The notes under the pieces: generated by a model | Told to the model about the DNA's origin: nothing | Databases searched by the model: none | The model's input: only the letters and a program-made list of their open reading frames with translations | Assembly (NCBI RefSeq): GCF_009192995.1 | Contig: NZ_SDID01000007.1 | Coordinates: 62,001 to 126,000, forward strand | Source: Sulfurimonas indica | GTDB taxonomy: Bacteria > Campylobacterota > Campylobacteria > Campylobacterales > Sulfurimonadaceae | Direction: 5' to 3' | Length of the DNA: 64,000 nt | Position numbers and translations under genes: made by a program | Part shown: in pieces, positions 52,566 to 61,211 of the stretch | Numbering within the stretch: position 1 is the first letter of the stretch | How the letters are laid out: each line of letters opens with the position of its first letter

Positions 52566-52568
52566 ATT

Positions 52569-55500
52569 CTACCAATCATCCAAGACGAAGCCTTTTGGCT
52601 CGTCATCTTCTATCTTTTTTACTTCCACGTTTTTATTTATCTCAGGCTCTTGTACTTTTTTAGGTTCAGGCTTCGCCATCTGCTCTTCAAACTGTAACTC
52701 TAAACCTTTACTTGTCATGATAAAACCGTTTACATGGAGTTTTCCATCATGAATCTGCTTATGGTGTTCCTTACAGAGTGGTACAAGGTTATGTTTATTG
52801 TCTTTATGAAAATGTCCGATAAATCCTGCTTTATCTGCCAAAGACTGATGTGAGATATGATGCACATCCTCTGCAACAGCACCACAGACAATACACTTAG
52901 TTACATACAACTCTTTGTTGTATTTTGATTTTTTCTTCTTCACAAGTAACTCTAACTCATCAAAATCATTGGCTAGACGTTTTCTGATGGTATTTGCTGT
53001 CTCTAAAAATTCACTGTCCATATGCAGTGATTTTGCAAATTCCAATCCATAGATACTACTTCCACTTCCAGCCTGTAGCACACGATTAAAGATGAGCTTA
53101 TCTGCTTCCTCATCATACTCTACACTCAAGTGTAAATCCACTACATTATTTAAACGCGTGATTTCCGGCATTGTTGAGAGTTGATGCAGGTGTGTTGCAA
53201 ACAAAAAGAGACAACGTACATTTGAGAGCTTTTGAATGGCACTTGCAACAATAGCAACACCCGAAAGTGTTTCAGTACCATGACTTATCTCATCACCCAA
53301 AACCAAAGAACGGACACTTGAACGGTTAAATATGTTTTTGAGCTCTAACATCTCCACAGCAAAGGTTGAAAGCCCCTTTGCAAGGTTATCTTTAGATACT
53401 ATACGGGTAAAAAGTGAATCAAAGATAGAGAACTTCATCACAGCTGCACTTACAAAAAAACCGGACTGCGCCATAAGAACGGCTATACCGATACTCTTCA
53501 TCAATGAGCTTTTTCCACTCGAGTTAATCCCATACAAGAGTACACCGTTAATATCATGTCCGTCATGGACACGTACATCAAGCATCACTGTTGTCGGATG
53601 CGGTAGGTCAAGGTAGTCACGGTTTCCCATAACGATGTCATTTGGCACATAGATACCACCACGTTCTTGCACCTCAATGAGCGGATGACGCAGCTGCATA
53701 ATCTGCATAAAGTTCTCATCCTCTTTGGCTTCAACTATCATCGGTCGGGAGTGCTTATGCTCCTGCGCTATCTTTGAAGAGCTCACACCGACATCCAAGT
53801 CTGCAACATAGGCAATGACACGTTCAAAAAGAAGTGAATAACGTCGCTCAAAAAGATTTTGAAGTTGAATATAACGCTCTTTTACAAGCGTAACGATCTT
53901 GCGACGATTTTTCATGATTCTGTCAGAGAGCTCATCCGTAAAAGTAGAGGTAATTTTTACGGAATTTGTCAGCTTTTTGACAACAAACTTGGAGAACTCT
54001 TCATTTTTTTTAAATGCACTCTCAATGAATGAAAAACGGTTTTTACTTAAAGAGATATAGTAACCCTCTTTTTCCAAAAGTCCTAAAGAGACAACCTTTG
54101 CACTGCTGCTTGCCCCTGCATCTTCAAGCATTACCTCTATCTTTTTCATAATATCTTCAAATGCAACAAGCATAACACTGTTCTCTTTTACAAGTGTGTC
54201 TATACTTTCATCCACACCACTCATCAAGAAGTTCTCATCAACTGTAGCATTCGTAAACCTGCGTGAGACATCCAAATCGATGCTCTTTTCTATCTCACGC
54301 AGAAACTCATCTAGCTCACTCTCATGAAAAGGTGTACGCTGAATCTTATGTTTCTTTACATATTGCATCAACTCTTTAACACTCACCATTGAGTCATAGA
54401 GATGATTCATCTCAAAAGGATGCAGGCGTGCTAGGGAGAGTCTGCGTGAGAGACGTTCCATATCATAGATTCCTCGCATCATCTCATCAAGATAACGCAC
54501 GTGAGAGTTTACCTTCTCTATCAAATTATAACGACGTTCAAGCTCCTCTTTGTCCATAATCGGATTAAGCAGTCTCTCTTTTAAAAGACGACGCCCTATG
54601 GCAGTTGAGCTTTTATCAAGCATCTTGAGCAGTGTAAACTCTTTGCGGTCTTTTGAGATGATACCCATCTGCTCTAAGGCATTGTTGCCAAGATACATAA
54701 AACGGCGGTTGTCAATGATGCGCGGCATTGCCATCTTTTGAACGATGTGGTAATCATGTTCTATTACAAAGTTAATGAGAATCGCTAAAGACTCCGTAAT
54801 CATAGGATTGCGTTCTAAATCCAAATGTTCTATCGGAGAGAGAAGAGATTGAATCTGATAGACCTCTTTAAAAAGTTCGTTTTGAAAGTCGATTTTTGGT
54901 CTTTGATTATTGACTGAATAATGATAGTGTTCAGGAATTTCAAGGTACTGCATCACATGCTTTTGGTTATCAATCCCATCCAAAAATGTCATCACTACTT
55001 CACTCGTTCTGTAGACATTGAAAAGATTAAAAACCTCATCAAGTGCATAAGCCGGATCTTCACTTGTTCCGTGTGTCTCATAGAGCCATGTTTTTCCCGT
55101 TGTCACATCAATAGCCGAGTAGCCTACAGTATAGATATCACGAAACTTATCTACTAAAATTGAGACAATGTAGTTGTCATCATTATCTACTATATGGTCA
55201 AAGTTCGTTCCAGGAGAGACAATTTGTGCGATATAACGGCTGATTTTTGGAGGATTACCTTTTTGCTTGACAACAATAACCGTATATTTTTGCTCTGCTA
55301 TAAGACGATTAAGATAGCGCTCAAAACTAACAGCGGGTACACCAGCTAAGAGTGGATTTTTATCAGAGTTTTCTACAATGTTTTTATTTTTCTTTGTCAG
55401 TTGAATATTTAAAAGTTCAGCTATCTCTTTTGCTTTTCCAACCTGTTCATCATCATTATTTACTTCATAAACTTCAAAAAAAGTTCCAATTTCCATAAAT

Positions 55501-55613
55501 ACTACAGTATCAGCGCCGTATTTGTCTTCAAAATGACGCTGCAAATCAAAATAGATTTGTGTTAATAACTTATCTTTATTATTTAATAATTTTTCTACTT
55601 CAGATGAACGCAT
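52569..55613 (-). CDS. MutS7-type DNA mismatch protein fused to an HNH endonuclease
   Basis: The 1014-aa protein begins with a MutS N-terminal mismatch-binding domain (FMEIGTFFEVYEVN resembles the MutS FxE element), then the connector, clamp/lever helices and ATPase with Walker A GINSSGKSS (about residues 694-702) and LGDEISHGTETLSG. After the ATPase it carries an HNH nuclease (about residues 903-960: CIVCG, DVHHIS, HNLVPLCKEHHKQIH), which standard MutS1 lacks. This architecture matches MutS7, known from octocoral mitochondria (mtMutS), some giant viruses and Campylobacterota. It would combine mismatch recognition with its own nicking activity, bypassing MutL/MutH. The gene is monocistronic, and convergent with yqeY. 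Confidence 0.85.
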   Translation of the reverse strand: MRSSEVEKLLNNKDKLLTQIYFDLQRHFEDKYGADTVVFMEIGTFFEVYEVNNDDEQVGKAKEIAELLNIQLTKKNKNIVENSDKNPLLAGVPAVSFERYLNRLIAEQKYTVIVVKQKGNPPKISRYIAQIVSPGTNFDHIVDNDDNYIVSILVDKFRDIYTVGYSAIDVTTGKTWLYETHGTSEDPAYALDEVFNLFNVYRTSEVVMTFLDGIDNQKHVMQYLEIPEHYHYSVNNQRPKIDFQNELFKEVYQIQSLLSPIEHLDLERNPMITESLAILINFVIEHDYHIVQKMAMPRIIDNRRFMYLGNNALEQMGIISKDRKEFTLLKMLDKSSTAIGRRLLKERLLNPIMDKEELERRYNLIEKVNSHVRYLDEMMRGIYDMERLSRRLSLARLHPFEMNHLYDSMVSVKELMQYVKKHKIQRTPFHESELDEFLREIEKSIDLDVSRRFTNATVDENFLMSGVDESIDTLVKENSVMLVAFEDIMKKIEVMLEDAGASSSAKVVSLGLLEKEGYYISLSKNRFSFIESAFKKNEEFSKFVVKKLTNSVKITSTFTDELSDRIMKNRRKIVTLVKERYIQLQNLFERRYSLLFERVIAYVADLDVGVSSSKIAQEHKHSRPMIVEAKEDENFMQIMQLRHPLIEVQERGGIYVPNDIVMGNRDYLDLPHPTTVMLDVRVHDGHDINGVLLYGINSSGKSSLMKSIGIAVLMAQSGFFVSAAVMKFSIFDSLFTRIVSKDNLAKGLSTFAVEMLELKNIFNRSSVRSLVLGDEISHGTETLSGVAIVASAIQKLSNVRCLFLFATHLHQLSTMPEITRLNNVVDLHLSVEYDEEADKLIFNRVLQAGSGSSIYGLEFAKSLHMDSEFLETANTIRKRLANDFDELELLVKKKKSKYNKELYVTKCIVCGAVAEDVHHISHQSLADKAGFIGHFHKDNKHNLVPLCKEHHKQIHDGKLHVNGFIMTSKGLELQFEEQMAKPEPKKVQEPEINKNVEVKKIEDDEPKGFVLDDW

Positions 55614-55731
55614 ATCTCTCTTTGCTATTTCTTGTAATATCTTTGTGATTATATCATAAGAAACTACTTACTATTTTCTCACTTTTTCATTATTTTACCG
55701 ATTTTATAGAATATTTCGGATATTTATTTGT

Positions 55732-55737
55732 TATAAT
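55732..55737 (+). promoter_or_regulatory. -10 box (TATAAT) for type I secretion operon
   Basis: TTGTTATAATC lies 44 nt before the ATG at 55781. The rest of the 167-bp spacer to the mutS7 gene is A/T-rich with no other feature seen. Confidence 0.65.
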
Positions 55738-55780
55738 CATTCATTTGAATTATCACACAATAACGTATTAAAGGTTTTCT

Positions 55781-57088
55781 ATGTTAAAAATCACTATACA
55801 TCTTTTTCTTCTGACTTCTATAACATTCGCACAAACACTCAAAGAGAGTCTGGAAGAGATTTTGCACACAAATCCTATTATTCAGGAACGACTTCAAAAT
55901 TATAATGCAACAAAACAGGATATTACTTCAGCAAAATCCGGCTACTATCCAAAACTTGACATTAAACTTGGCACTGGAGAAGAAAAAATAGTACATGATT
56001 ATGCAACAACAGACTACTCTGTATACAAAAGTTCTCTTAACTATACACACAATATTTTTAACGGCTTTGGCACAACATCTTTAGTTGATTCTCAAGAATA
56101 CAGAACTGCTGCAGCAGCATATAGCTATATAGAAAAAGTAAACAATACTTCTATTGAGTTGGTCAACACCTATCTCGAAGTAGTTAAGAATCAAGAACTT
56201 TTAGGAACAGCTGAGGAAAATGTGCAAATTGATCAAGAAATATTTAACAGAGTAAAAAAACTCTATAAAGCAGGACTCACTACACTCTCTGAAGTAAAAA
56301 AAATAGAATCATCTCTGGCACTTGCAAAGTCAAATCTCGTCGTTCAGGAAAACTCACTTTTAAATGCTTTATATAACTTTGAAAAAGTACTTGGTCACCC
56401 TGCCACAGTAACTGCGATGCAAAGGCCAAATATAGATAAAACAATTTTACCAAAAACACTAAATGAAGCAATCGATTTTTCACTCAAACACAATCCTTCA
56501 CTTATGGCAAATGAGTACAATATTAAGGCAGCACAGGCGACAAGCAGAGAAAATAAAGCAAAATATTATCCAAAAATAGACTTGGAAGCTTCACAAGAAT
56601 ACAACAACAATGTAAGTGGTACAGAAGGAAAGGATAATGAGTTTCGTGCAATGGCTTATATTTCCTACAATCTTTTTAATGGTTTTAATGATCAAGCATC
56701 TATAGAGAAAAGTTACGCAAAAATTCAACAAGAGATTGCAAATAAAAATGATACCAAACGCAAAATTCACCAAAGTTTAAAGATTGCTTGGGCAGCACAG
56801 ACAAAACTCAAAAAACAGCTACTACACCTTCAAGAATATAAAAATTTTTCATATAAAACACTCGTTCTCTACTCAAAAGAGTATGATTTGGGACGCCGTT
56901 CTTTGCTTGATCTTCTCTCCACACAAAATGACTTTATCCGCTCAAAAGCACAAATTATTACTACGGAGTTTGGCATTTTATATGCACAATACAAAATTCT
57001 TGATACAATGGGTATACTTGTCAGTTCTATTATAAATGACAATACAATCATTTATTCCAATGTCAATCTAAAATCAGGAAAGAAATAG
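55781..57088 (+). CDS. TolC-family outer-membrane channel of type I secretion
   Basis: This 435-aa protein has a signal peptide (cut near SITFAQT) and two repeats of the OEP/TolC fold: ESLEEILHTNPIIQERLQN opens the first, AIDFSLKHNPSLMANEYNIKAA the second, with YNLFNGFND-type barrel segments and long helices. Trimeric TolC forms the barrel and periplasmic tunnel that lets the exporter reach the medium. It begins a four-gene operon (TolC, ABC exporter, HlyD, LuxR-type) that faces a large RTX gene, its probable substrate. Confidence 0.92.
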   Translation: MLKITIHLFLLTSITFAQTLKESLEEILHTNPIIQERLQNYNATKQDITSAKSGYYPKLDIKLGTGEEKIVHDYATTDYSVYKSSLNYTHNIFNGFGTTSLVDSQEYRTAAAAYSYIEKVNNTSIELVNTYLEVVKNQELLGTAEENVQIDQEIFNRVKKLYKAGLTTLSEVKKIESSLALAKSNLVVQENSLLNALYNFEKVLGHPATVTAMQRPNIDKTILPKTLNEAIDFSLKHNPSLMANEYNIKAAQATSRENKAKYYPKIDLEASQEYNNNVSGTEGKDNEFRAMAYISYNLFNGFNDQASIEKSYAKIQQEIANKNDTKRKIHQSLKIAWAAQTKLKKQLLHLQEYKNFSYKTLVLYSKEYDLGRRSLLDLLSTQNDFIRSKAQIITTEFGILYAQYKILDTMGILVSSIINDNTIIYSNVNLKSGKK

Positions 57089-57089
57089 A

Positions 57090-59255
57090 ATGCTTATTAC
57101 CAATGCTGACAATTTACGTATGGATGCTCTTTTAGATTCACTTGTACTCTTTACAAAAAAATATCATAAACCATTTTCCGCAGATGCGCTCACTGCTGGT
57201 CTCCCTATAGAACCAGGAGCAGAAGCACCTGAACTCTTTTCTATCAATAATGCAAAAGGACTTTTTTCCCGTGCCGCAGCTCGTGCCGGACTAAAATCTT
57301 CTCTTATCCAACGTCCTTTGGCACAGATTTCAAATCTGCAGCTTCCAATGATAATTTTACTCTCCAATCAGGGTGCTTGCATCTTGGACAGATTTAGTGA
57401 AGATAGAACACAAGCAAAGATAATTATGCCTGCAGAAGAGCCTATCGAGCAGTGGGTTGATGTTGAAGACTTAGAAGATGAATACATTGGCTATGGCTTT
57501 ATGATAAAAAAAATCTTTGATGCTCAGAATGAAGAACACAAAACACTCCACACACATGCCAAACACTGGTTTTGGGACACACTAAAACTTTCAACCGGCA
57601 TCTATAAAGATGTTCTCTATGCCTCTTTGCTTATCAACCTTTTTGTCCTTGCCTCACCTCTTTTTACAATGAATGTATATGACAGAGTTGTTCCAAACAA
57701 TGCCATTGAAACACTTTGGGTATTTGCTATAGGTGTTGTAATTATTTATGTTATTGACACTTTTGCTAAATTTTCACGGACATATCTTTTAGAGATTGCC
57801 GCAAAAAAGAGTGACATTATTATGTCTTCGATCATTTTTGAAAAAGTACTCTCACTTAAAATGTCACACATTCCACCATCAGTCGGCTCTTTCGCCAACA
57901 GCATAAAAGAGTTTGATAGTATTCGTAGCTTTTTAACAAATGCAACAATGGCAGCTGTAATTGATCTGCCTTTTGCTGTTATCTTTTTAGCTGTTATTGC
58001 CTATATCGGTGGCACTATTGTTCTAATTCCTATAGTAACTATTATACTAATTTTGCTATATGCATTTTTTATTAAAAACCCTCTGCGTGAGAGTATAGAA
58101 TCCACACATGAAGCGGCCTCGAAAAAAAGCTCTATTTTAATAGAATCTCTTCATAACCTTGAAACACTCAAAAGTCTTGGTGCACTCAACCAAACACAAT
58201 GGAAATGGGAAGAAGCAACAGGAGAGATTGCTTCAAAAAGTCTCAAATCCCATCTCCTCTCAGCCTCTATTCCAACAATTACTCAGCTCTTAATCCAACT
58301 TAACACCGTTATGATTATTGTCTATGGTGTCTATAGGATTCAGGACTTTGAACTCTCCATGGGGGGACTTATTGCCATTGTCATCCTTACAGGACGAACA
58401 CTTGCTCCTATGGGTCAGGTTGCCGGGTTGATCACCAATTTTCAGGATGCCAAAACCTCCTATGAAATGCTTAACGAAATCATCTCAAAACCAAGTGAAA
58501 GACCGGAGGGAAAACAGTTTCTGGAAAAACCTGCATTTAGTGGACATATTGAGTTTCGAAATGTTACATTTACCTATCCGCAAACAACTGTTCCTGCTTT
58601 GAAAAATGTCAGTTTTATTATTCATCAACATGAACATGTTGCCATAATCGGTCGTATAGGCTCAGGAAAGAGTACCATCGAAAAACTTATTTTGGGACTC
58701 TATGAACCAGATTCTGGACAGATACTCATAGATGGTATAGATATTGCCCAGATAGACCCTGCAGACCTACGTAAAAACATCGGTTATCTTTCCCAAGATG
58801 TTATGCTTTTTCGAGGAACAGTTAAAGAAAACATCCTATTCAAAGCTTCTCACGCAAGTGATGGAGCAATGCTGCGTGCTTCAAAAATAAGCGGTACGGA
58901 TGAGTTTATACAAAAGCATCCAAAAGGGTATGAAATGCCTGTAGGTGAACGTGGTCAAGGGCTCTCAGGAGGTCAGCGTCAAAGTATAGGTGTCGCTCGT
59001 GCCTTTTTACTTGATGCTCCTATCATCCTAATGGATGAACCAAGTAATGCAATGGATCAAGTCACCGAAGCAAAACTTCTTAAGAATTTACAAAATGCAC
59101 TTAAAGATAAAACAGCAATCATAGTAACACAAAAAATGACTCTATTAAAAATAGTAGATAGAGTCATTGTCATGAATGAAGGTCGACTCTTTATTGATGC
59201 ACCAAAAGAAGATGCACTTAAACAACTCCAAGGTGGAGGTAAAAATGAAGCCTAA
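57090..59255 (+). CDS. Type I secretion ABC exporter (LapB/HlyB type)
   Basis: The 721-aa protein has an N-terminal C39-like domain without the catalytic cysteine (about residues 1-135, DALLDSLVLFTKKYHKPFSA), so it docks rather than cleaves its substrate, as in HlyB and LapB. Membrane helices follow (about 165-460), then the ATPase: Walker A GRIGSGKST (about 525-533), signature LSGGQRQSIGVARA, Walker B IILMDEPSNAMD, and VTQKM in place of the usual switch-His segment. The His in the H-loop seems replaced by Gln-Lys (IVTQKM), a feature also seen in LapB-type exporters. It starts 1 bp after tolC. Transport of the RTX protein encoded opposite is inferred. Confidence 0.92.
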   Translation: MLITNADNLRMDALLDSLVLFTKKYHKPFSADALTAGLPIEPGAEAPELFSINNAKGLFSRAAARAGLKSSLIQRPLAQISNLQLPMIILLSNQGACILDRFSEDRTQAKIIMPAEEPIEQWVDVEDLEDEYIGYGFMIKKIFDAQNEEHKTLHTHAKHWFWDTLKLSTGIYKDVLYASLLINLFVLASPLFTMNVYDRVVPNNAIETLWVFAIGVVIIYVIDTFAKFSRTYLLEIAAKKSDIIMSSIIFEKVLSLKMSHIPPSVGSFANSIKEFDSIRSFLTNATMAAVIDLPFAVIFLAVIAYIGGTIVLIPIVTIILILLYAFFIKNPLRESIESTHEAASKKSSILIESLHNLETLKSLGALNQTQWKWEEATGEIASKSLKSHLLSASIPTITQLLIQLNTVMIIVYGVYRIQDFELSMGGLIAIVILTGRTLAPMGQVAGLITNFQDAKTSYEMLNEIISKPSERPEGKQFLEKPAFSGHIEFRNVTFTYPQTTVPALKNVSFIIHQHEHVAIIGRIGSGKSTIEKLILGLYEPDSGQILIDGIDIAQIDPADLRKNIGYLSQDVMLFRGTVKENILFKASHASDGAMLRASKISGTDEFIQKHPKGYEMPVGERGQGLSGGQRQSIGVARAFLLDAPIILMDEPSNAMDQVTEAKLLKNLQNALKDKTAIIVTQKMTLLKIVDRVIVMNEGRLFIDAPKEDALKQLQGGGKNEA

Positions 59256-60582
59256 TAATCAACGGGAATATACAGAAAAAGAGTTCGAATTTATGAACTC
59301 TCTTAGTGCAGCGATTCTTGAAAAATCTCCAAAAAGGATGAGTCGTATTCTAAAACTATGGCTTATAACAATTCTTATTTTTATTATTTGGGCATCATTT
59401 GCAGAAATTGATGAAATCACACGAGGCAATGGAAAAGTTATTCCCTATGGACAAAACCAGATTATTCAAAATCTTGAGGGTGGAATTGTTGAAGCTATTT
59501 TGGTCAATGAAGGAGATAGAGTCAAGAAGGGTGAAGTGCTCCTCAAAATAAAAAACCTTAAAAATATTTCAACAAGCCAGACAAATCAAATGACATATAA
59601 TGAACTCTTCGCAAAAAGTCTTCGTCTTAAAGCAGAAGCCAATGAAACTCCCTTTAAATCTATACAAACCAAAGATAAAAAACTCCAAAAACAGATTAAA
59701 CTAGCACAAAAACTCTACAACTCAGACATATTGGAATTTAAAGCTCAAGACAACACAATAGTGCAACAAATTGAACAACGTAAACAAGAACTCAGAGAGG
59801 CAAAAGCAAAAATAAAATCTCTAAAAAAATCATTAACTTATGTAACAGAAGAGATAGCAATGACAGAGCCAATGGTAAAAGAAGGAGTCAAATCAAAAAT
59901 TGATTTTCTCAAACTTAAACGTGAAGCAAATGGTATCAAAAATGATATAGAAGCAACAAAACTCTCATTACCACGACTATGGTCAATAATCAAAGAGTAT
60001 AGAAATAAACGAATAGAAGCTAAAGAGAAATTTATCAAAACAGCCAAAGAGGAACTTAACAAGACACTCGCAGAAATTGCACGCCTAAAAACACAACAAA
60101 TTGCTTATAATGACCAAGTAAACCGTACTATGGTAACATCACCGGTTGATGGAATTGTTCAAAAATTGTTTGTCCATACAATCGGTGGTGTTGTCAAACC
60201 AGGGGCTGATTTAATTGAAATAGTTCCTGTCAATAAAAAACTCTATCTTGAAATTAAAATCAAACCTAGAGATATCGCTTTTATCCATCCAGGAGCAGAA
60301 GCAATGGTAAAAATCTCCGCATATGATTTTGCAATTCATGGAGGCCTTAAAGGAAAAGTAGTTAATATTTCACCTGACACCATTACAGATGAGGAAGGAA
60401 ATACCTTTTATCTTATAAATATCAAAACGGAAAAAAATTATCTCGGTTCACCAGAACATCCACTTAACATTATTCCGGGGATGACAGCGAGTGTAGATAT
60501 AGTTACAGGAAAGAAAACAGTTATGCAGTACATCCTAAAACCAATTCTTAAATCAAAACAGTATGTTTTTTCGGAGCGATAA
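59245..60582 (+). CDS. HlyD-family membrane fusion protein
   Basis: This 445-aa adaptor links the ABC exporter with TolC. It has a cytoplasmic N-terminus, one membrane helix (about residues 33-51, ITILIFIIWASFAEIDEITRG), a biotinyl-lipoyl half-motif (IQNLEGGIVEAILVNEGDRVKKG), a long coiled-coil hairpin (about 140-290) and the second lipoyl half plus barrel (VTSPVDGIVQKLFVHTIGG, NIIPGMTASVDIVTGK). ATG at 59245 has a ggagg site 5 nt upstream; the frame is open further upstream within the exporter gene, but without a start site. It overlaps the exporter by 11 bp. Confidence 0.93.
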   Translation: MKPNNQREYTEKEFEFMNSLSAAILEKSPKRMSRILKLWLITILIFIIWASFAEIDEITRGNGKVIPYGQNQIIQNLEGGIVEAILVNEGDRVKKGEVLLKIKNLKNISTSQTNQMTYNELFAKSLRLKAEANETPFKSIQTKDKKLQKQIKLAQKLYNSDILEFKAQDNTIVQQIEQRKQELREAKAKIKSLKKSLTYVTEEIAMTEPMVKEGVKSKIDFLKLKREANGIKNDIEATKLSLPRLWSIIKEYRNKRIEAKEKFIKTAKEELNKTLAEIARLKTQQIAYNDQVNRTMVTSPVDGIVQKLFVHTIGGVVKPGADLIEIVPVNKKLYLEIKIKPRDIAFIHPGAEAMVKISAYDFAIHGGLKGKVVNISPDTITDEEGNTFYLINIKTEKNYLGSPEHPLNIIPGMTASVDIVTGKKTVMQYILKPILKSKQYVFSER

Positions 60583-60583
60583 G

Positions 60584-61192
60584 ATGAATATTATACTTTT
60601 CAGTCAGGATGAAAACTTTATTACAGAGTGGCAAGAAAAATTACACAACAAAAAAATCTCATCCGCCTATGATTATGACTCTTTGGTTAATATTACACAA
60701 AACAATTTAAACACATATATCATACTCTCAGATTTCGATACTGTAGCAAGCGAGATAAATACTGTAATTGCATCTGCAAAACTACCGAAGTATCTTGCCA
60801 TTGTGGAAAAAGTTCCAGAGATAGCAACAGGGAAAATGCTCATTTCTCATGGTATTAAAGCCTATGGAAATAGCCGTATGCTTAAAATCCATGCTAACGC
60901 CATGATAGAAGCAGTACAAAACAACAAGATTTGGACCTACCCTGAACTTACAGCAGCACTTGCAGCAAGAGGCGGACGTATCGCAATTTCAGATGATGCA
61001 AGAGCCATGATAGAACACAGACTCACACAAAAGGAGAGTGAGGTTATCTACCTCATTTTAAATGGCTTGACAAACAGTGCCATTGCACAGAAGCTTAATA
61101 TTTCACTCCGGACAGTAAAAGCACATATCAGTGCAATTTTTACAAAATTACATGTCAACGACAGGATTTCTTTGGTTTTACTCTTAAAATAG
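60584..61192 (+). CDS. LuxR-type helix-turn-helix regulator in secretion operon
   Basis: The 202-aa protein has a receiver-like or degenerate N-terminal half (NIILFSQDENFITEWQEKL; no clear phosphoacceptor Asp set) and a LuxR/FixJ DNA-binding domain at the C-terminus (LTQKESEVIYLILNGLTNSAIAQKLNISLRTVKAHISAIF split over two helices). It starts 1 bp after hlyD (ggag site). As the last gene of the operon it probably controls the operon and the facing RTX gene; the signal is unknown. Reading from 60563 would overlap hlyD and lacks a ribosome-binding site. Confidence 0.85.
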   Translation: MNIILFSQDENFITEWQEKLHNKKISSAYDYDSLVNITQNNLNTYIILSDFDTVASEINTVIASAKLPKYLAIVEKVPEIATGKMLISHGIKAYGNSRMLKIHANAMIEAVQNNKIWTYPELTAALAARGGRIAISDDARAMIEHRLTQKESEVIYLILNGLTNSAIAQKLNISLRTVKAHISAIFTKLHVNDRISLVLLLK

Positions 61193-61211
61193 AGCTCTCT
61201 CAAGCTCTATT
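61188..61211. terminator. Hairpin overlapping both stop codons
   Basis: AATAGAGCT (61188-61196) and AGCTCTATT (61203-61211) form a perfect 9-bp stem with a 6-nt loop. It covers the stops of the LuxR-type gene and of the RTX gene, and can serve both strands; the minus side has TTTTA after the stem. Confidence 0.6.
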
